Below, piece after piece: positions 46,616-56,176 of a stretch of 64,000 nt of DNA. The position numbers were made by a program, and so were the translations under genes. Source of the stretch: Winogradskyella wichelsiae (GTDB lineage Bacteria; Bacteroidota; Bacteroidia; Flavobacteriales; Flavobacteriaceae); NCBI RefSeq assembly GCF_013403925.1, contig NZ_JABFDJ010000001.1, positions 434,001 through 498,000 on the forward strand, in the 5' to 3' direction. The notes below the pieces were generated by a model. That model searched no databases, was not told the DNA's origin, and saw nothing but the letters and a program-made list of their open reading frames with translations. Position 1 is the first letter of the stretch, and every line of letters starts with the position of its first letter.

Positions 46616-49600
46616 TTGAATAATACCGAAAATACACCACCCCAAATCCCAACAAAACGAAAATTCCGTTGGCTTCGCAGAACGCTACGTATTCTGCTAG
46701 GAATTCTTGTGTTTTTATTTTTAGTTATCCTTTTTATTAGAAGCCCTTGGGGACAGAATATTATCGTTACAAAAGCCGTTAATTATATTTCAAGTAAAAC
46801 AAATACTAAAGTTGAAATAGAAAAACTATTTATCACTTTTGATGGAGACGTTCAACTCGATGGTCTTTATCTCGAAGACATCAAAGGAGACACTTTAGTC
46901 TATTCAAAATCATTAGAAGCTAACGTTCCTCTTTTTAAAATGATAAGAGGCGAAGCTATTGGTGTAGATGCTTTAGATTGGGAAGGTTTACGGGCTAATG
47001 TGATTAGAAAAGATAGTATTGAAGGTTATAATTTTCAATTTTTAATAGATGCTTTTGCTACAACCGATACAACAATAGTTGCAACCGACACCACTTCTAC
47101 CCCACTCAATTTAGTACTTAGCAATTTAAAATTTAAGAATTTAGATATTGTATTTGATGATGCCGTTGCCGGAATTGACTCTAGGTTTAAAATTGGTGAG
47201 CTGAATGCTGACATGGAAACGACAAATCTAGAAGCCATGATTTTTGAAGCTTCAGATATTGAGCTGAATAACTCTAATATTAAATTTATTCAAAAACCTG
47301 TAGCGATAGACACCACAACAACCGACAGCCCTTTACCAAAGTTATCTTTCGATAAAATTGCTCTAAACAATGTTGTTGCTTATTACGAATCGCAACCTGA
47401 TCGTCTCATTGCTGATGTAAATATTTCAGAATTCTCAACAGAAGATCCTATTATAAATCTAGCAGATAACGATTTTAATCTTAAAGAAATTACACTTAAA
47501 AATTCTAGAATAAGCTTAAACATAGAAGCAAAAATTGATGGCCTACCTGATTTAACAGAAGACATAAAAGTAGAAACAGAACCAACCACTTTTGAATGGC
47601 CACAAATTAAAATTAATATTGCATCTATAGATTTTGAAAACAATCAAATCGACTATAAAGTAGGTGATGCCATAGCTCAAAAAGATCTTTTTAATGCGAA
47701 TGCTATTTCATTAAACAACTTTACTTTACAAGCTAAAGACATTACTTTAAAATATAGAAATGCAGGGCTTCAATTAAAAACACTACATTTTAATGAATTT
47801 TCAGGATTGAATTTAAACCAATTGGGTTTCAACCTTAAAATTTCAGACCAAAACTTAAATTTAGAAGATTTAGATTTTAGGTTAAATAACAATTCAGTTT
47901 CAGGTTATGCAGATTTAAATTACAATTCACTTTCTTCATTATTAGAAAACCCTAAAAGTACAACGGTTAATTTAGACCTGCCTTCAATCAACTTATCTTT
48001 ATCTGAAATTATAAAATTTCAACCTGACTTAAAAAATAACGAATACATCAATACTTTAAGTAAAAATCAACTTAAAGGAATCTTGAAAGCTTCCGGAAGT
48101 TTAGCTTCAATTAATTTAACAACCATGAAGCTTAATTGGGGAAATTCCACCAAAATTTCTGCCAACGGAACACTTCAAAATATTACAAACCCTGAAACAC
48201 TTCAATTTAACATTCCTAATTTTTCTGCGCAAACAACACGTACAGATATCGTAAAATTTGTTAATGAAGCAGATTTAGGCATTAGTTTACCTAAAGACAT
48301 TAAACTTATTGGGCAAGCAAATGGTAATCCTGAAGCGATTTCTACTAAAGCAAAATTAAATACCACACAAGGAATTGCAACCGTTGATGGTAACTTTAAA
48401 AATGCAGATACTATTGCTTTTGAAGCCAAAGTAACGATTGAAGATTATAAGGTTAACGAACTATTAAACGATGCACAATTTGGGGCATTAAGCCTTAACA
48501 TCGATTCTAAAGGAAGCGGAACAAACCTAAATAATCTAAACGCAAGTTTAGAGGCGACAGTTTCAAAATTTGAGCTAAATAATTACGCTATTACCGATCT
48601 TAATCTTAATGGAAATATTGTAAATGGTGAAGGAAATTTAAGTTCAAAATATAAAGACGACAACTTAAATGCAACGTTAGATGTGTTTATGATTTTAGAT
48701 TCTGTAGCACCAGAAGCAAAAATAAAATTAGATGTAATTGGCGCCAACTTACAATCTTTAGGCTTAATGAGCCGAAATGTTAAAACAGCACTATCGCTCG
48801 ATGCTAACTTTAAAGGCAATAGTGAATTTTACGATGCTTCTGCAACCATAGAAAACGGAGTCATTGTTTATGATAATAAAACATATCTTTTAGGGGAGTT
48901 AAACGCTTTAGCCTACGTAAATAAAGACACCACTTCGGTTTCTATATCTAATAAAATGCTAGATTTCAATCTAAAATCTAATGCCAATCCACAAACTTTT
49001 AGCAAATCGCTACAACGCCATATATTAAGCTATTTTTATAGAGATGAACAAGTATCAGATACTATTACCGATTTTGTAAAGTTAGATCTTAAAGGCAAAA
49101 TTTCTCAATCCCCATTACTTAACGATGTCTTTTTGGTCAACGTACAAGATTTAGACACCATTGCTATTTCTATGAATTTCAATGAAAAAGCAAGAATTTT
49201 AAAAGCGAAAATAGATGCACCTCATATTAATTATAGTGGAAACACTTTAGATAATTTGACCTTTGCTATGAATACTGACAAAACGGACTTCAATTTTAAT
49301 TTTGGCTTTGATAACATTACTGCAGGTCCTATAAATATGCCTAAAACAATAATTACAGGCCAGCAAACTAATAATGAATTAGCATTAAATTTCTCTGGTT
49401 ATCATGACGATAAGAAAATTATGAATGTTAATACTAACATTACTGGTAACCGAGAAAAACTAACTTTTACCGTACAACCAGATAGCCTTTTACTTAATAG
49501 TCAACAATGGACAATACCATCAAACAATGAAGCTATTTTAAGTGATAATAAACTCGCTTTTAATGAATTTAAGATTTCTAAAAACAATCAATCTATAGCT

Positions 49601-51706
49601 TTAACAGATAAACTCTCAGAAATCACAAAAGAGCACATAGCCGTAATCTTTGAAAATTTTGATATCGATGAGTTTTTTAATTACCTAAATCCTGAAACTG
49701 AAATTGCTAATGGGCAACTTAATGGAGATTTTATACTCGAGGATCCGTTTACAAACGCAGGGATTATTGCTGATTTAAGTATTTCTAAATTCGAAATGCT
49801 AGAAACCGACTTAGGAACCTTTAGTTTAAAAGGAAATTCATTAGACAATAACAGTTATGCTTTTAACGCCGGACTTAAAGATGGTGATATTGATTTTGAC
49901 CTTAAAGGCGATTATACCGTGTCTAATAATGACGCTAATTTAGATCTTAACTTAAATATTAATTCATTTCAAATGAAAGCGCTTAATACGCTATCATTAG
50001 GAGAAGTTAAAGATACTGAAGGAAGTTTTTCTGGTGCTTTTAAAGTTACAGGCACAACATCTAATCCGCAATATAGTGGCTCTATAACGTTTAACAACGC
50101 AGGCTTTAACGCCACTAAACTGAATACAAAGTTTACGATGGCTAACGAAACTCTAAATGTGAATAATGATGGACTTTCCATGAAAAACTTCACCATACGA
50201 GATGAAAACAATAATAATTTAGTCATTTCTGGATCTGTTGGAACGGAAAGTTTTATTAACCCAACGTTTAATTTAGATGTTAAAGCCACTAATTTTCAAG
50301 TATTAAACGCCACAAAAGAAGATAATGAAGCTTTTTACGGCAAAGTAACTTTTGATGCTAATGCTAAACTTACTGGAGATTTACAAATTCCTAAACTAAA
50401 CGCTAAACTTACTTTAGGATCAGACACAGATCTTAAATATGTAATGCCTGCTTCTGTAGCAAATATTGAAGAGCGAGACGGTGTGGTAACCTTCGTTAAT
50501 CGTGAAAATCCCGATGCTATTTTAACCCAAACAGAAAAACAAACGGCTACTATTAAAGGCTTTGATATTTCAACGCAAATTAAGGTTGGCAAAAAAGCTT
50601 CGGTTACCGTAATTCTCGATGAAGAAACAGGCGACAATTTTAAAGCTGCAGGTGAAGGCGATTTTATTTTCACCATGGTTCCTAATGGTCGAATAACACT
50701 TTCTGGTGCTTACGAAATTACTGATGGTCATTATGAACTTAACCTTTATAATTTAGTCAATAGAAAATTCTTAATCGCACCAGGCAGTCGTGTTACTTGG
50801 TCTGGAGATCCATTAGATGCCCAACTAGATGTTAGAGCTATTTACAATTTAGAAACCTCAGCGTCCTCACTTATGGCTTCTCAAATTTCGGGTGCAGATC
50901 CTTCCGTACAAAGCAAGTATAGACAAGTATTACCTTTTAATGTTTACCTTAATATTGAAGGCGAATTATTACAACCTCAAATCTCATTTGGTTTAGATAT
51001 GCCCGAAGAAGATCAAGGCGCTATTGGAGGTCAAGTTTACACCAGAGTACAACAAGTCAATGAGCAAGAAAGCGAATTAAACAAGCAAGTGTTTTCTTTA
51101 TTAGTCTTAAATCGTTTTTACCCAGAATCAGGTAGTGATGGTAGTGATGGCGGATTTGCAACTATTGCTAGAGATAACTTAAATGATGCCGTCTCTGAAC
51201 AATTAAATGCATTTTCTGATAAAATAATGGGCAACACAGGTGTAGAATTAGATTTTGGACTAGACAGTTATACCGATTACCAAGGAGACTCACCAGCAGA
51301 CAGAACTCAATTAGATATCGCTGCTCAAAAGAAACTTTTTAACGATCGTTTAACAGTAAGAGTTGGTAGTGAAGTTGATCTACAAGGCAGTAGTGCTTCA
51401 GGCGAAGAAACACCAATTATTGGTAACGTAAGTTTAGAATACACTCTATCTGAAGATGGTAGATATCGATTAAAAGGCTTTAGAAAAAGCGAATTTGAAA
51501 ACGTTATTGACGGACAAACTATTGTTAGTGGAATTGGGTTAATTTTCACAGAAGAATTTAATCAGTTTAGTGAACTTTGGGATTCTATTTTTAAAGAAAA
51601 ACAAAAAAATGACGCTAAACTAGAAGCAGAACAAAAAGCTAAAGAGGAAGAACAGAAAGCAAATGAAGAAGTAAATGATAAAGCTGTTGAAACAAAAAAG
51701 AATTAG
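46616..51706 (+). CDS. tamB: TamB-like translocation and assembly module protein
   Basis: The 1696-residue protein starts with a basic segment (TKRKFRWLRRTLR) and one transmembrane helix (ILLGILVFLFLVILFI), which anchors it in the inner membrane. A very long beta-strand-rich body follows, typical of AsmA-like/TamB bridges. The C-terminal DUF490-like domain includes GRITLSGAYEITDGHYELNL and LVNRKFLIAPGSRVTWSGDP. The tail (after about 1660) is Lys/Glu-rich. The start is TTG at 46616: an in-frame TGA lies 6 bp upstream and no ATG occurs before the membrane helix. It is 3 bp upstream of tamL. By family it bridges the periplasm for lipid or outer-membrane protein traffic. Confidence 0.92.
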   Translation: MNNTENTPPQIPTKRKFRWLRRTLRILLGILVFLFLVILFIRSPWGQNIIVTKAVNYISSKTNTKVEIEKLFITFDGDVQLDGLYLEDIKGDTLVYSKSLEANVPLFKMIRGEAIGVDALDWEGLRANVIRKDSIEGYNFQFLIDAFATTDTTIVATDTTSTPLNLVLSNLKFKNLDIVFDDAVAGIDSRFKIGELNADMETTNLEAMIFEASDIELNNSNIKFIQKPVAIDTTTTDSPLPKLSFDKIALNNVVAYYESQPDRLIADVNISEFSTEDPIINLADNDFNLKEITLKNSRISLNIEAKIDGLPDLTEDIKVETEPTTFEWPQIKINIASIDFENNQIDYKVGDAIAQKDLFNANAISLNNFTLQAKDITLKYRNAGLQLKTLHFNEFSGLNLNQLGFNLKISDQNLNLEDLDFRLNNNSVSGYADLNYNSLSSLLENPKSTTVNLDLPSINLSLSEIIKFQPDLKNNEYINTLSKNQLKGILKASGSLASINLTTMKLNWGNSTKISANGTLQNITNPETLQFNIPNFSAQTTRTDIVKFVNEADLGISLPKDIKLIGQANGNPEAISTKAKLNTTQGIATVDGNFKNADTIAFEAKVTIEDYKVNELLNDAQFGALSLNIDSKGSGTNLNNLNASLEATVSKFELNNYAITDLNLNGNIVNGEGNLSSKYKDDNLNATLDVFMILDSVAPEAKIKLDVIGANLQSLGLMSRNVKTALSLDANFKGNSEFYDASATIENGVIVYDNKTYLLGELNALAYVNKDTTSVSISNKMLDFNLKSNANPQTFSKSLQRHILSYFYRDEQVSDTITDFVKLDLKGKISQSPLLNDVFLVNVQDLDTIAISMNFNEKARILKAKIDAPHINYSGNTLDNLTFAMNTDKTDFNFNFGFDNITAGPINMPKTIITGQQTNNELALNFSGYHDDKKIMNVNTNITGNREKLTFTVQPDSLLLNSQQWTIPSNNEAILSDNKLAFNEFKISKNNQSIALTDKLSEITKEHIAVIFENFDIDEFFNYLNPETEIANGQLNGDFILEDPFTNAGIIADLSISKFEMLETDLGTFSLKGNSLDNNSYAFNAGLKDGDIDFDLKGDYTVSNNDANLDLNLNINSFQMKALNTLSLGEVKDTEGSFSGAFKVTGTTSNPQYSGSITFNNAGFNATKLNTKFTMANETLNVNNDGLSMKNFTIRDENNNNLVISGSVGTESFINPTFNLDVKATNFQVLNATKEDNEAFYGKVTFDANAKLTGDLQIPKLNAKLTLGSDTDLKYVMPASVANIEERDGVVTFVNRENPDAILTQTEKQTATIKGFDISTQIKVGKKASVTVILDEETGDNFKAAGEGDFIFTMVPNGRITLSGAYEITDGHYELNLYNLVNRKFLIAPGSRVTWSGDPLDAQLDVRAIYNLETSASSLMASQISGADPSVQSKYRQVLPFNVYLNIEGELLQPQISFGLDMPEEDQGAIGGQVYTRVQQVNEQESELNKQVFSLLVLNRFYPESGSDGSDGGFATIARDNLNDAVSEQLNAFSDKIMGNTGVELDFGLDSYTDYQGDSPADRTQLDIAAQKKLFNDRLTVRVGSEVDLQGSSASGEETPIIGNVSLEYTLSEDGRYRLKGFRKSEFENVIDGQTIVSGIGLIFTEEFNQFSELWDSIFKEKQKNDAKLEAEQKAKEEEQKANEEVNDKAVETKKN

Positions 51707-51709
51707 ACT

Positions 51710-53995
51710 TTGAATCATAAATTAAAACATATAATCGCATTTTTCTTCTTTGGAATCTTTGTCTATTCTTGTAGTATAACAAAACACATTCCGGAAGGAG
51801 ACCGTTTGTACACAGGTGCTAAAATAGAAATTGAATCAGACAGTAATGTAGATAATTTAGCAGAATTAAAAACGGAATTAAACAGTGTTTTACGTCCAGA
51901 GCCTAATTCCAAATTCTTAGGAATGCATCCTGGGTTATTTTTTCATTACAAAATGCAAAAAGAAAAGCCTGGTTTTATTAACCGCTGGCTTTATAAACAA
52001 ATAGGAGAAAAACCCGTTTATCAATCTAATGTTTCAACTTTTGAAGTTGAAGACATTTTAGAAAACCGCCTAGAGAACAAAGGCTTTTTTTATAGTAGCG
52101 CAAGTTCTTCATTTGAAGAAAAGAAAACAGAAGCTTCCGTAACTTATAACTTAAAAGTTACAACACCTTACACCATGGAGAATTTTCAGGTAGACTCTAT
52201 GCCTTCAACCATCTATAAAGATGTAAAAAAAGTTGCTGACAAATCCCCGTTTAAAAAATCTTCACGTTTCGATTTATCTAATATGAAATTAGAAAGACAA
52301 CGTATAGATGCAGCATTAAAACAGAAAGGATATTATAATCTTAATCCAGAATTTTTCGTTTTTGAAGCAGACACCAATCAATATGACAATAAAAAGTTTG
52401 ATTTATTTCTTAAACTAAAGGCTGAAGTTCCAAAAAAATCAACCGTTCCTTATTATATAAAGAGTGTCAATATTTATCCTAATTACAAAATCACGGATTC
52501 AACTCAAATTCCTGTAGAACGCGTAAATGGTAAAAATTATTTTCAAGATTCTTTATTTTTCGACCCAAAACGACTCGATAAATTTATCACCATAAAAGAA
52601 GGAGAATTATACAATCCTAATACTTCTAAAAACACCTCTAGACGACTTTCAAGTATTGGTGCTTATAAATTTGTAAACATTCAATATAAAGAAATCGACA
52701 GTTCTTTAACCGATAGCTTAGCAGCGCTTGAAGCCAACATATACCTATCGCCATTAACAAAAAGAGCTGTACGTGCAGAACTGCAAGCGGTTACCAAATC
52801 TAACAATTTTACAGGTCCAAACTTAGCGTTAACTTACAGCAATAGAAATTTATTTAAAGGAGGAGAAACGCTTAATCTTAGCACTAATCTTGGTTATGAA
52901 ACGCAATTTGGAAGCGGAGACAATGCAGGCTTAAATAGTATTGAATTAGGTCTTAAAGCAGAACTTATATTTCCACGTGTCATATTCCCTATTCAATTCA
53001 ATGAAGATTTCTTTGAATATTCTGTTCCAAAAACTAAAACAAGCCTTGGTTTAAGTTACTTAAGTCGTAGTGAGTTATACACCTTAATATCAGGAAATGG
53101 CCTTTTTGGTTACTCATGGAATGCTAATAAATATATTACATATGAGTTTAATCCAATATCTGTAAACTATACACAACTCGCCAAAACCTCAACGGAGTTT
53201 GAGGAAATATTAGATGAAAATCCTTTTTTACAACTAAGCTTCGATCAGCAATTTATTTCAGGAATGACATTTTCATTTACCTATAATGAAATGATAGACA
53301 GCAACGACCCTCATCAATTTTATTTAAATACCACTTTAGATGTTGCGGGGAATTCCATTAGCCTTTTAGGCCAGTCTGGAGAATCTGGAGAATCAGATAC
53401 TTTTTTAGGTTTACAATATGCGCAGTACGCAAAGGCTGATGTAGATTTTAGATTTCATCTTAACTTCGGAAAAAATAGGGAGCAAACCATCGCTACACGG
53501 TTTTTTGCAGGTTATGGCTTGCCCTATGGAAACTCTGAAGTTATCCCTTACGTAAAACAATATTTCTCAGGCGGACCTTACAGTGTAAGAGCTTTTAGCA
53601 TTCGTTCATTAGGACCAGGAACTTATAACGGAGAATCAGACGATGACAGTAGCAGCAGTTATTTTGACCAAACCGGAAACATTAGATTAGAAGCTAACGC
53701 CGAATACCGCTTTCCTTTATTTTCTTTCTTTAAAGGAGCCATTTTTGCAGATGCCGGAAACGTATGGAACTCTAAAGAGAATCCTACTTTTGATGGTGAA
53801 GATAAATTCACTTCTAACTTTATAAATGAATTAGGAATGGGAACCGGAATTGGTCTTAGAATAGACGTACAAGGTTTTGTAATACGTTTTGATTTAGCAG
53901 CACCATTTCATGATCCTTCTGTAGAAGAAGGAAAACGATGGGACTTTAAAGTTGATGAGCCTGCTTTAAATTTTGCAATTGGTTATTCATTTTAA
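51710..53995 (+). CDS. tamL: TamL: lipoprotein member of the BamA/TamA (Omp85) family
   Basis: The 761-residue protein begins with a lipoprotein signal whose cysteine is in FVYSCSITKHIPEGDRLY, unlike proteobacterial TamA, which is not lipidated. POTRA-like regions follow (for example the KKSTVPYYIKSVNIYPNYK segment). The C-terminal Omp85 barrel contains GGPYSVRAFSIRSLGPG, which fits the conserved (V/I)RG(Y/F) lid-lock region in degenerate form, and it ends with a phenylalanine (FAIGYSF). The TTG start lies 3 bp after tamB, so the pair is co-translated. In Bacteroidota, TamB-TamL is thought to assist outer-membrane assembly. Confidence 0.92.
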   Translation: MNHKLKHIIAFFFFGIFVYSCSITKHIPEGDRLYTGAKIEIESDSNVDNLAELKTELNSVLRPEPNSKFLGMHPGLFFHYKMQKEKPGFINRWLYKQIGEKPVYQSNVSTFEVEDILENRLENKGFFYSSASSSFEEKKTEASVTYNLKVTTPYTMENFQVDSMPSTIYKDVKKVADKSPFKKSSRFDLSNMKLERQRIDAALKQKGYYNLNPEFFVFEADTNQYDNKKFDLFLKLKAEVPKKSTVPYYIKSVNIYPNYKITDSTQIPVERVNGKNYFQDSLFFDPKRLDKFITIKEGELYNPNTSKNTSRRLSSIGAYKFVNIQYKEIDSSLTDSLAALEANIYLSPLTKRAVRAELQAVTKSNNFTGPNLALTYSNRNLFKGGETLNLSTNLGYETQFGSGDNAGLNSIELGLKAELIFPRVIFPIQFNEDFFEYSVPKTKTSLGLSYLSRSELYTLISGNGLFGYSWNANKYITYEFNPISVNYTQLAKTSTEFEEILDENPFLQLSFDQQFISGMTFSFTYNEMIDSNDPHQFYLNTTLDVAGNSISLLGQSGESGESDTFLGLQYAQYAKADVDFRFHLNFGKNREQTIATRFFAGYGLPYGNSEVIPYVKQYFSGGPYSVRAFSIRSLGPGTYNGESDDDSSSSYFDQTGNIRLEANAEYRFPLFSFFKGAIFADAGNVWNSKENPTFDGEDKFTSNFINELGMGTGIGLRIDVQGFVIRFDLAAPFHDPSVEEGKRWDFKVDEPALNFAIGYSF

Positions 53996-54035
53996 CCCTT
54001 CTATTCATCAAATTCTTTCATTTATAAATACCTAG

Positions 54036-54043
54036 TATCTTTG
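54036..54043 (+). promoter_or_regulatory. -7 promoter element for the guanine deaminase-like gene
   Basis: TATCTTTG matches TAnnTTTG, 52 bp upstream of the ATG. A TTTC at 54016-54019 may be a weak -33 element at 16-bp spacing. It could start the run of genes from 54095 onward. Confidence 0.5.
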
Positions 54044-54094
54044 ACATCTATATTTTTTTGAAGCATTAGTTTCAATAAACAGATACAATGAGAT

Positions 54095-54568
54095 ATGACA
54101 GATAAAGAACAATTTATGAAAGAAGCTGTAAATGCAGCTTTAAAAGGAATGAATAACAATGAAGGCGGACCTTTTGGCTGCGTTGTTGTTAAGGATGGAA
54201 AAATTGTAGGACGCGGAAATAATAAAGTGACCTCTACAAATGACCCAACAGCACATGCCGAAGTTACAGCTATTAGAGATGCTTGCAAAAACTTAGATTC
54301 TTTTCAATTAGAAGGTTGCGAAATTTATACCTCTTGCGAACCTTGCCCAATGTGTTTAGGTGCTATTTATTGGGCCAGACCAGATAAAGTTTACTACGGA
54401 AGTAACCAAGTAGATGCTGCAAATATTGGTTTTGATGATGAATTTATATATAAAGAAATCCCGCTTCCTTACGAAAAAAGAAGTATTCCTTTTCAGCAAT
54501 TAGCTCGCGAAATAGCCTTAGAACCATTTCAAGAATGGACTAAAAAAATAGACAAAACAGAATACTAA
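54095..54568 (+). CDS. guaD: guanine deaminase / nucleoside deaminase family protein
   Basis: The 157-residue zinc deaminase has HAE at residues 54-56 (His ligand, Glu acid/base) and CEPCPMC at 81-87 (Cys ligands). Length and the C-terminal EPFQEWTKK extension fit the small cytidine-deaminase-fold guanine deaminases (B. subtilis GuaD type), which turn guanine to xanthine. tRNA adenosine deaminase (TadA) is the main alternative, but the C-terminal Trp region favours a free base as substrate. It is the first gene of the run that leads into the arsenosugar genes; purine salvage there could relate to adenosine-derived intermediates. Confidence 0.8.
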   Translation: MTDKEQFMKEAVNAALKGMNNNEGGPFGCVVVKDGKIVGRGNNKVTSTNDPTAHAEVTAIRDACKNLDSFQLEGCEIYTSCEPCPMCLGAIYWARPDKVYYGSNQVDAANIGFDDEFIYKEIPLPYEKRSIPFQQLAREIALEPFQEWTKKIDKTEY

Positions 54569-54657
54569 AATGAGTTCTCTTCATAAATTTCTGTAATTTT
54601 TACAATTTAACTTCGACATAATACAGTATATTGATTGTTCTAAATCAAAAAAATATT

Positions 54658-54993
54658 ATGTCAAAACCATATTACGATGCTGCGGATTTACGCAAATTCG
54701 GAAAAATCACAGAATGGAATGAAGAACTAGGAACTAAATTCTTCGATTATTACGGTAAGGTATTTGAAGAAGGCGCACTAACAGCGCGCGAAAAATCATT
54801 AATTGCCTTAGCTGTAGCACACACAGAACAATGTCCATATTGCATTGATGCTTACACAAAAGACACATTACAACGTGGTATTACCAAAGAACAAATGATG
54901 GAAGCCATACATGTTGGTGCAGCAATAAAAAGTGGCGCAACTTTAGTACATGGAGTACAAATGATGAATAAAGTGAATAAATTAGACGGTTAA
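54658..54993 (+). CDS. arsenosugar biosynthesis-associated peroxidase-like protein (carboxymuconolactone decarboxylase fold)
   Basis: The product from the ATG at 54658 is 111 residues. An upstream in-frame TTG at 54631 adds only nine unconserved residues and is not preferred. The CxxC redox pair is C59-x2-C62 in HTEQCPYCIDAYTKD, typical of AhpD-like proteins. Proteins of this type (MSKPYYDAADLRKFG start) regularly accompany ArsS. The gene lies 57 bp upstream of arsS. It may handle thiol- or peroxide-linked steps, but its biochemical role is not established. Confidence 0.82.
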   Translation: MSKPYYDAADLRKFGKITEWNEELGTKFFDYYGKVFEEGALTAREKSLIALAVAHTEQCPYCIDAYTKDTLQRGITKEQMMEAIHVGAAIKSGATLVHGVQMMNKVNKLDG

Positions 54994-55049
54994 GCATAAA
55001 ACCTTAACCTCTTTTTTTTCGTAAGAATTACAACTAAGAGCAACAATTA

Positions 55050-56105
55050 ATGGCAACAAAGTCCCTAAAAAAACTCGGAAACGATTTATCGCAAAGCAAT
55101 AAGCAATTAGAAATCCTCTCTAATGGCATTTTTAAAAATGGTGAATTACCAACCTTTAAAGATAAGATTTCAGAAACGAGTCAATTTCCTATAAAAGCAA
55201 AAAAATTAGAAATTTTACAAATCAATGTGGGCTACATGTGCAACCAAGTTTGCGACCATTGCCATGTTGATGCTGGTCCGGACCGAAAAGAGATAATGAC
55301 CAGAGACACCATGAGACAATGTCTTGAAGTGATCAAAAACTCTGGCGCACACACACTAGATTTAACTGGTGGAGCACCAGAAATGAATCCGGATTTTAGA
55401 TGGTTTGTAGAAGAAGCTGCTAAAGTTGGTATTACAGATTTCATTGTACGTTCTAACCTAACCATTATTAGAGCTAACAAAAAATACTACGATTTACCAG
55501 AATTCTTTAAAAAACACAATGTACATGTCGTGAGTTCTATGCCACACTGGACACGTGGAAAAACAGATAAACAACGTGGTGATGGTGTTTTTGATAAATC
55601 TATAAAAGCATTACAAGAATTAAATGCTGTTGGCTACGGAATGCCAGGTAGCGACTTAAGATTAGATTTGGTTTACAATCCTTCAGGTGCATTTTTACCA
55701 GGAGACCAAGCGGCTATGGAAAAAGATTTCAAAAAGGCATTGATGGACGATTTTGGAATTGAATTTCACAATTTATTTGCCATTACAAATTTACCAATTG
55801 CTAGATTTTTAGATTATTTAATCGCTTCCGAAAACTATGAAGATTACATGTACTCTTTAGTAGAAGCTTATAATCCTACTGCTGTTGAAAACGTAATGTG
55901 TACTAATACACTATCTATTAGTTGGGATGGGTATTTATTTGATTGTGATTTTAATCAGATGTTAGAATTACCCGTAAATAGTAAGTCTAGGCATATTTCA
56001 GAATTTAACGAAGAATTATTAGAAGGAAGAAACATCGTTATTTCTCAACATTGCTATGGTTGTACTGCTGGAGCAGGAAGTAGTTGCCAAGGTGTTGTAG
56101 CATAA
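55050..56105 (+). CDS. arsS: arsenosugar biosynthesis radical SAM protein ArsS
   Basis: The 351-residue protein has the radical SAM cluster C64-x3-C68-x2-C71 (GYMCNQVCDHCHVDAGPDRK) and a C-terminal region with CTNTLSISWDGYLFDCDFN and HCYGCTAGAGSSCQG, whose extra cysteines may bind a further cluster. By family, ArsS adds an adenosyl-derived 5'-deoxyadenosyl group to dimethylated arsenic, the branch point to arsenosugars. The last residues CTAGAGSSCQG are characteristic. No arsM methyltransferase lies in the window, so the methylated arsenic must come from elsewhere or from uptake. Confidence 0.9.
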   Translation: MATKSLKKLGNDLSQSNKQLEILSNGIFKNGELPTFKDKISETSQFPIKAKKLEILQINVGYMCNQVCDHCHVDAGPDRKEIMTRDTMRQCLEVIKNSGAHTLDLTGGAPEMNPDFRWFVEEAAKVGITDFIVRSNLTIIRANKKYYDLPEFFKKHNVHVVSSMPHWTRGKTDKQRGDGVFDKSIKALQELNAVGYGMPGSDLRLDLVYNPSGAFLPGDQAAMEKDFKKALMDDFGIEFHNLFAITNLPIARFLDYLIASENYEDYMYSLVEAYNPTAVENVMCTNTLSISWDGYLFDCDFNQMLELPVNSKSRHISEFNEELLEGRNIVISQHCYGCTAGAGSSCQGVVA

Positions 56106-56151
56106 ACAAATTCAGATAAAAGTAGAAATATCACAATAGAAACAAAATTAC

Positions 56152-56171
56152 ATTCTTGCCTGAGCAGGAAT
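56152..56171 (+). repeat. short palindromic repeat before the TIGR04282-type gene
   Basis: Arms ATTCTTGC/GCAGGAAT (one G-U) around CTGA, 5 bp upstream of the start codon. Related to the hairpin 12760-12777 before ilvA. Confidence 0.55.
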
Positions 56172-56176
56172 AACCA

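Noticed and set aside
50335..50676. 113-codon minus-strand frame inside tamB
   Set aside because: Shadow frame of tamB, no independent evidence.
54631..54657. TTG start for the peroxidase-like gene
   Set aside because: It adds nine residues not expected in the family; ATG 54658 begins the conserved MSKPYYDAADLR segment.
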